Below, piece after piece: positions 59,335-64,000 of a stretch of DNA of 64,000 nt. This DNA comes from DATFES01 sp035457725 (GTDB lineage Bacteria > Pseudomonadota > Alphaproteobacteria > CACIAM-22H2), in the NCBI GenBank assembly GCA_035457725.1, contig DATIBC010000008.1:71808-135807 (forward strand), given 5' to 3'. A program made the position numbers and the translations under genes. The notes under the pieces were generated by a model, which had not been told where the DNA came from, did not search any database, and worked only from the letters and a program-made list of their open reading frames with translations. How positions within the stretch are numbered: position 1 is the first letter of the stretch; the number at the start of each line of letters is the position of its first letter.

Positions 59335-62106
59335 TTATTCGGCCGCGGCGCTCTCCTTCGCCTTCTCCACCCGCGCGGCGCAGAACTTGAATTCGGGGAT
59401 CTTGCCGAACGGGTCAAGCGCCGGATTGGTCAGGATATTGGCCGCCGCCTCGGCATAGCAGAATGGTATGAACAGCATCCCTTCCTGGAGTGCCGCGTCG
59501 GCGCGCACCTTGAGCTCAATCGCGCCTCGACGCGTCACCACGCGCGCAACGTCTCCCGGCCGCAATCCAAAGCGCGCGAGGTCGCCCGGCGCAAGCATCG
59601 CCACCGCCTCGGGCTCGATATGGTCGAGCACGGTGGCGCGGCGCGTCATCGCGCCGGTGTGCCAGTGTTCGAGTTGGCGGCCGGTCGAAAGCACCATCGG
59701 ATATTCGGCGTCGGGTATCTCGTCGGGCGGCGTGACCACGGCCGGGACCATTTTTCCGCGCCCGCTCGGAGTGGGAAACCCATCGCCGAAAATGACCGCA
59801 TCGCCGGGGTCGTCGTCGCCCTTGCACGGATATGTCACGACGTTCTCGCGCGACAACCGTTCCCACGAGATGCCGGCGATCGACGGCATTACTTGGCGCA
59901 TCTCGTTGAACACGTCGCGCGGATGTGTGTAGCGCCAATCGAGCCCGATGTGGCGCGCGATCTCCTGGATGATCCACCAATCCTGGCGGCAATCGCCGGG
60001 CAGCGGCAACGCGGCGCGGCCCATCTGGACCTGCCGGTTGGTGTTGGTGACGGTGCCGTCCTTCTCCGGCCACGCCGAGGCAGGAAGAACGACATCGGCA
60101 TAAAACGCCGTTTCGGTGAGAAATATGTCCTGAACCACGAGGTGTTCGAGCATGGCGAGCGCTTGGCGGGCGTGGCCAACATCTGGATCCGACATCGCCG
60201 GGTTCTCGCCCATGATGTACATGCCCTTGATCTCCCCGGCGTGAACCGCGTCCATGATCTCGACCACCGTCAGCCCTGGCTTGGGATCAAGGTTGGCGTT
60301 CCAGAACGCCTCGAACTTGGCGCGGTTGTCGGCGAGCTTCACCGGCTGGTAGTCGGGATAAACCATCGGAATGAGGCCGGCGTCGGAGGCGCCTTGAACA
60401 TTGTTTTGGCCGCGCAAGGGGTGGAGCCCCGTTCCCGGACGCCCGACATGGCCGGTGAGCAGCGCCAGTGAGATCAGGCAGCGCGCGTTGTCGGTGCCGT
60501 GCGTGTGCTGCGATACGCCCATGCCCCAGAAGATGATCGCAGACTTGGCGCGCGCATAAATCCGCGCCACCGAGCGCAGCGTGTCGGCGTCGACGCCGCA
60601 GACGGGCGCCATCGCTTCCGGGGTATGGCTTTCGAGGGTCGCCTTCAGCGCCTCGAACCCCTCGGTTTGCGCCGCCACGTACTGGCGGTCGTAGAGCCTT
60701 TCCTTGACGATGACGTGCATGATGGCATTGAGCATCGCCACGTCGGAGCTCGGCTTGAACTGCAACATGTAATCGGCGTGGCGCTTCAACGCCTGGCCAC
60801 GCGGGTCCATGACGATGAGCGTCTTGCCCAGCTTCGCCGCGTTCTTGAGGAAGGTGGCGGCGACCGGATGGTTCTCGGTCGGATTGGCGCCGATGACGAT
60901 GATGACGTCGGCATTGAGCGCCTCGGTGAACGGCGCCGTCACCGCACCCGAGCCAATCGTTTCCATCAACGCCGCCACCGACGAGGCGTGGCATAGGCGC
61001 GTGCAGTGGTCGACGTTGTTGGTCCCGAAGCCGGTCCGCACCAGCTTCTGGAACATGTAGGCCTCTTCATTCGAACCCTTGGCCGAGCCGAAGCCCGCGA
61101 GCGCGCCGCCGCCATCGCGATCGCGAATTCGCTTTAGGCCGGAAGCCGCCACCTCGAGCGCCTCCGACCACGTCGCTTCACGGAAATGCGTCCACGGGTT
61201 GGCCGGATCGATCTCCATGTCGGAAATCTTCGCCGCGCCCGCCTTGCGGATCATCGGTTTCATCAGGCGGTGGCGATGCGTGACGTAATCGAACCCGAAG
61301 CGTCCCTTGACGCACAGGCGATTCTGGTTCGCCGGGCCGGGGCGGCCGTCGACGTAGAGGATCTTGTCGTCCTTGATCTTGTACTGAATCTGGCAGCCGA
61401 CGCCGCAGTAGGGGCAGACACTGTTGACTTCGCGCTCCGGCTTGGCGGCGACGGCGAGGTTGCGTTCGTCGACCAACGCCGATTCGAGGAGCGCTCCGGT
61501 CGGACAGGCCTGGACGCACTCTCCACACGCCACGCAGGTCGAATGGCCCATGGCGTCGTCGAAATCAAAGACGATCTTGGCGTGGTGGCCGCGATACGCC
61601 ATGCCAATCACGTCGTTAACCTGCACCTCGCGGCAGGCGCGAACGCAGAGGTTGCAGTGAATGCAGGCGTCGAGATTGACCGCCATCGCCGGATGGCTGC
61701 GGTCGGCGGCGGGCGCTTGGCGCCGCGGCAGCCGGCTCGCCGCGACGCCAATCCGATCGGCCCAACGCCAGAACTTGGAGTCGGGGTCATGCGCCGCATC
61801 GCGCGGCGGCTGATCGGCGACCAACAACTCGAACACCATTCGTCGCGAGAACTTCGCCCGTTCGCTGGCGATCTGCACTTCCATTCCGGGCGTGGGCTTG
61901 CGGATGCACGATGCGGCGAGAACCCGTTCGCCTTTTATCTCGACCATGCAGGCGCGGCAGTTCCCGTCCGGGCGGTAGCCCGGCTCCGGCGTGTAACACA
62001 GATGCGGGATCTCGGCGCCGAGGCGATTGGCCACCTGAAAGATCGTCTCGCCAGGCCGCGCCTCGACCGCGCGCCCGTCCAGAACGAAGCGGATGGTGTC
62101 GCTCAT
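59335..62106 (-). CDS. NAD-dependent formate dehydrogenase, catalytic alpha subunit
   Basis: A 923-residue Mo/W enzyme subunit. In order: a [2Fe-2S] ferredoxin domain (Cys37, 50, 53, 67), a His-Cys region, two [4Fe-4S] clusters (CIHCNLCVRAC; CVACGECVQACPTGA), the pterin-domain cluster CPYCGVGC, then the active-site Cys372-His373 (CTRLCHASSVAAL). The residue is Cys, not selenocysteine. It oxidises formate to CO2 and passes electrons to the beta subunit. Size and pairing match the two-subunit Fdh1 of Methylorubrum. Its ATG overlaps the beta-gene stop (ATGA). Confidence 0.94.
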   Translation of the reverse strand: MSDTIRFVLDGRAVEARPGETIFQVANRLGAEIPHLCYTPEPGYRPDGNCRACMVEIKGERVLAASCIRKPTPGMEVQIASERAKFSRRMVFELLVADQPPRDAAHDPDSKFWRWADRIGVAASRLPRRQAPAADRSHPAMAVNLDACIHCNLCVRACREVQVNDVIGMAYRGHHAKIVFDFDDAMGHSTCVACGECVQACPTGALLESALVDERNLAVAAKPEREVNSVCPYCGVGCQIQYKIKDDKILYVDGRPGPANQNRLCVKGRFGFDYVTHRHRLMKPMIRKAGAAKISDMEIDPANPWTHFREATWSEALEVAASGLKRIRDRDGGGALAGFGSAKGSNEEAYMFQKLVRTGFGTNNVDHCTRLCHASSVAALMETIGSGAVTAPFTEALNADVIIVIGANPTENHPVAATFLKNAAKLGKTLIVMDPRGQALKRHADYMLQFKPSSDVAMLNAIMHVIVKERLYDRQYVAAQTEGFEALKATLESHTPEAMAPVCGVDADTLRSVARIYARAKSAIIFWGMGVSQHTHGTDNARCLISLALLTGHVGRPGTGLHPLRGQNNVQGASDAGLIPMVYPDYQPVKLADNRAKFEAFWNANLDPKPGLTVVEIMDAVHAGEIKGMYIMGENPAMSDPDVGHARQALAMLEHLVVQDIFLTETAFYADVVLPASAWPEKDGTVTNTNRQVQMGRAALPLPGDCRQDWWIIQEIARHIGLDWRYTHPRDVFNEMRQVMPSIAGISWERLSRENVVTYPCKGDDDPGDAVIFGDGFPTPSGRGKMVPAVVTPPDEIPDAEYPMVLSTGRQLEHWHTGAMTRRATVLDHIEPEAVAMLAPGDLARFGLRPGDVARVVTRRGAIELKVRADAALQEGMLFIPFCYAEAAANILTNPALDPFGKIPEFKFCAARVEKAKESAAAE

Positions 62107-63818
62107 CGCCGCTCCTCGAGCAGATCGTCGCGAAAGTGCTTGAACGCCATTTTAAGCGGGTTTGCCGCGGCCTGTCCCAGGCCGCAGATCGACGCGTCGG
62201 TCATCGCCCGGCTTACCTCGTCCATGAGACTCTCGTCCCATCGAGGCCGCTCCATCAATTTGACCAGCTTCTCCGTTCCAACGCGGCATGGCGTGCATTG
62301 GCCGCACGACTCGTCTTCGAAGAAGCGCAGCAGATTGAGCGCCACCCGTTTCATGTCATCCTGGTCGGAAAGCACGACGACCGCCGCCGAGCCGATGAAG
62401 CATCCGTGCTGCTCGAGTGTGCCGAAATCGAGCGGCAGATCGCCCATCGACGCGGGCAGGATACCGCCCGATGCGCCACCTGGAAGGTATCCCTTGAAGG
62501 CGTGGCCGTGCTGCATCCCGCCGCAGTATTCGTCGATCAATTCACGCACCGAGATGCCCGCCGGCGCCAGTTTTACGCCGGGCTCCTTGATCCGTCCCGA
62601 TACCGAGAAGCTGCGAAGCCCGGTTCGCCCGCGCCGGCCATGGCCGGTGAACCACTGCGGTCCCTTCTCGACGATGTCGCGCACCCAATACACCGTCTCG
62701 ACGTTGTGGATCAGGGTCGGCCGGCCGAACAGCCCGACTTGGGCCGGAAACGGCGGCTTGTGGCGCGGCAAGCCGCGTTTGCCCTCGATGCTTTCCAGCA
62801 TCGCCGACTCCTCGCCGCAGATATAAGCGCCGGCCCCGCGGCGCAGGTGCAGTCTAACTCCCCGCGACAGTCCGGCCCGCTCGACTTCGGCGATCTCGGT
62901 CAGCAGAAGATGGCGCGCCGCCGGGTACTCGTCTCGAATATAGATATAGACCTCGGGCGCCTCGACCACCCACGCCGCGATCAACGTTCCTTCGAGGAAG
63001 CGGTGGGGATCGCGTTCGAGATAATAGCGATCCTTGAACGTCCCGGGCTCTCCTTCGTCGCCGTTGATCGCCATCATCCGAGGCTTCGGCTCGGCCAGCA
63101 CGAAGCGCCATTTGCGCCCCGCCGGAAATCCCGCGCCGCCGAGGCCACGCAGGCCGGAATCTTCCATCGCCTTGATCAGCGAGTCGCGCTCGTGTTTTCC
63201 GGCGAGGCAATCTTCGAGCAGCTTGTAGCCGCCGCCGGCGCGATACGCGGCGAATTTCTCATAGTCGGGAACCGGCGCATGCTGCGGCTCGCCGGCGACC
63301 GCTTTGGCAATGGCGTCGACCGTCGCCAGCTCGACCGCCGCATGCCCGACATGGCACGCCGGCGCCTTGTCGCAAGCGCCGATGCACGGCGCACGAACGA
63401 CGCGGACGCCGGCGCCCAGCATCGCCTTGAGATCCGACATGAGTTTTTGTGCGCCCATCATCTCGCAGGTCAGCGAATCGCACACTCGCACCGTGACGGC
63501 AGGTGGCGGCGATTCATCCTCCAACACGACGTCGAAATGGGCGTAGAACGTCGCGACCTCGTAGACCTCGGTCAGCGCAAGTCGCATCTCCTGCGCCAAC
63601 GCGGCGAGATGACCGGCGCTAAGACAACCGTAGCGATCCTGGATGAGATGCAAGTGCTCGATCAGCAGGTCGCGGCGACGCGGCCGTTCGGCGAGCAGCA
63701 CCTGGATTTCGGTCAGCGCTTCCGGCTTGACCTGCCGGCCCTTCGGCGTAAGCGGCGCTTTGCGGCGCCCCGAGCCCGGATGGTTGTGGCGACGAACCTC
63801 GTGCGTCAGCGACGACAT
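62103..63818 (-). CDS. NAD-dependent formate dehydrogenase, beta subunit (NuoE-NuoF fusion)
   Basis: A 571-residue protein. The N-terminal ~150 residues are a 24-kDa NuoE-like thioredoxin-fold domain with [2Fe-2S] ligands in VCDSLTCEMMG and CIGACDKAPAC. Then comes a 51-kDa NuoF-like domain: GLRGLGGAGFPAGRKWRF (NADH/FMN site), NGDEGEPGTFKDRYYLERD, GAGAYICGEESAMLESIEG and the [4Fe-4S] motif ESCGQCTPCRVG. It transfers formate electrons to NAD+. The ATG at 63818 gives family length and avoids overlap with the upstream sucD-like gene, 10 bp away. Confidence 0.94.
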   Translation of the reverse strand: MSSLTHEVRRHNHPGSGRRKAPLTPKGRQVKPEALTEIQVLLAERPRRRDLLIEHLHLIQDRYGCLSAGHLAALAQEMRLALTEVYEVATFYAHFDVVLEDESPPPAVTVRVCDSLTCEMMGAQKLMSDLKAMLGAGVRVVRAPCIGACDKAPACHVGHAAVELATVDAIAKAVAGEPQHAPVPDYEKFAAYRAGGGYKLLEDCLAGKHERDSLIKAMEDSGLRGLGGAGFPAGRKWRFVLAEPKPRMMAINGDEGEPGTFKDRYYLERDPHRFLEGTLIAAWVVEAPEVYIYIRDEYPAARHLLLTEIAEVERAGLSRGVRLHLRRGAGAYICGEESAMLESIEGKRGLPRHKPPFPAQVGLFGRPTLIHNVETVYWVRDIVEKGPQWFTGHGRRGRTGLRSFSVSGRIKEPGVKLAPAGISVRELIDEYCGGMQHGHAFKGYLPGGASGGILPASMGDLPLDFGTLEQHGCFIGSAAVVVLSDQDDMKRVALNLLRFFEDESCGQCTPCRVGTEKLVKLMERPRWDESLMDEVSRAMTDASICGLGQAAANPLKMAFKHFRDDLLEERR

Positions 63819-63828
63819 CGTGTTGCGG

Positions 63829-64000
63829 TTACCCTTTGAGCGCACTCAGCATCGTACTGCCGAGGCTGGCGGGGGACTGGGCGATGCGGAAGCCGGCCGA
63901 TTTCATCGCCTCGAGCTTGTCGCCCGCCGTCCCCTTGCCGCCGGCGATGATCGCGCCTGCGTGGCCCATCCGCCGCCCCGGCGGCGCCGTCACCCCGGCG
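63829..64000 (-). CDS. C-terminal end of succinyl-CoA synthetase / malate-CoA ligase alpha subunit (partial)
   Basis: The reverse strand at the window end reads AGVTAPPGRRMGHAGAIIAG, then GKGTAGDKLEAMKSAGFRIA and SPASLGSTMLSALKG followed by TAA (63829-63831). The PPGRRMGHAGAI stretch is the C-terminal signature of SucD-type alpha subunits, shared by succinyl-CoA synthetase and malate thiokinase (MtkB). Only 56 codons are inside the window. The close position upstream of formate dehydrogenase (10 bp) suggests one transcript and hints at MtkB of the serine cycle, but the visible part cannot distinguish the two. Confidence 0.82.
   Translation of the reverse strand, partial: AGVTAPPGRRMGHAGAIIAGGKGTAGDKLEAMKSAGFRIAQSPASLGSTMLSALKG

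Noticed and set aside
61911..63839. 642-codon plus-strand open frame opposite formate dehydrogenase beta
   Set aside because: It is antisense to a gene with all NuoE/NuoF motifs; the translation lacks any family features.

Overview
The window is dense, GC-rich chromosomal DNA with almost no intergenic space. Everything recognisable points to an alphaproteobacterium, probably of the Rhodospirillales/Reyranella type. The evidence is the xseB-ispA-dxs-(MATE)-tlyA order, DUF2336, DUF1194, TAXI-TRAP and XdhC proteins, a DUF2783/flavin monooxygenase pair, and two-subunit NAD-type formate dehydrogenase genes. The lineage is an inference from gene content, not a phylogeny. I saw no rRNA, tRNA, CRISPR array, insertion sequence or prophage. 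The only clear gene debris is a twice-frameshifted GxxExxY gene at 24247-24649. No gap between called genes exceeds 300 bases.

Layout. 1-8.3 kb: an SDR oxidoreductase diverges from a TPR/SPINDLY-type O-GlcNAc-transferase-like protein. Then come two coupled conserved hypotheticals, a tandem universal stress protein with an FNR/FixK-like box upstream, an APH/AAA kinase fusion coupled to a CDF metal exporter, and pdxH. 8.5-14 kb: a glycine-zipper lipoprotein, fabI, aroC, a small membrane protein, a short MetE-like methionine synthase and a NupC-type nucleoside transporter, all on the plus strand. 14-19.4 kb: the minus-strand isoprenoid block xseB-ispA-dxs, followed by a MATE exporter coupled to tlyA. 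19.5-28.1 kb: a plus-strand phenylacetate-type operon (paaG, paaH, paaI, paaJ) continuing into a DUF1194 vWA protein, the pseudogene, paaK, a flavin monooxygenase and a DUF2783 protein. 28.1-33.7 kb: an MBL-fold protein with a degenerate metal site and a full branched-chain-type ABC importer (livKHMGF), convergent with the preceding block.

33.8-39.8 kb: queuosine genes (queF, then the coupled operon queG-queA-tgt plus a SUMF1/FGE-like protein), with an unusual membrane-anchored TAXI protein between them. 39.9-46.3 kb: xdhC coupled to a WecA/MraY-type sugar-phosphate transferase, a PAS histidine kinase coupled to DUF2336, and an amidase. 46.4-56.1 kb: a molybdopterin oxidoreductase, then a minus-strand sugar-/hydroxy-acid cluster (ThDP enzyme, IlvD/Edd dehydratase, Ldh-family dehydrogenase, TAXI binding protein, fused TRAP permease). 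56.3-64 kb: a DUF1684 protein, then minus-strand one-carbon-flavoured genes: the end of a sucD/mtkB-like gene, formate dehydrogenase beta and alpha, an APH-family kinase, and a divergent enolase lacking the catalytic histidine.

Same-strand neighbours are very often joined by 4-bp NTGA stop/start overlaps (15 junctions counted). These overlaps were used to fix many starts. The best candidates for undescribed biology are (i) the monooxygenase-DUF2783-degenerate MBL-Liv cluster, (ii) the altered enolase coupled to an APH kinase beside formate dehydrogenase, and (iii) the SUMF1-like protein coupled to the queuosine operon.
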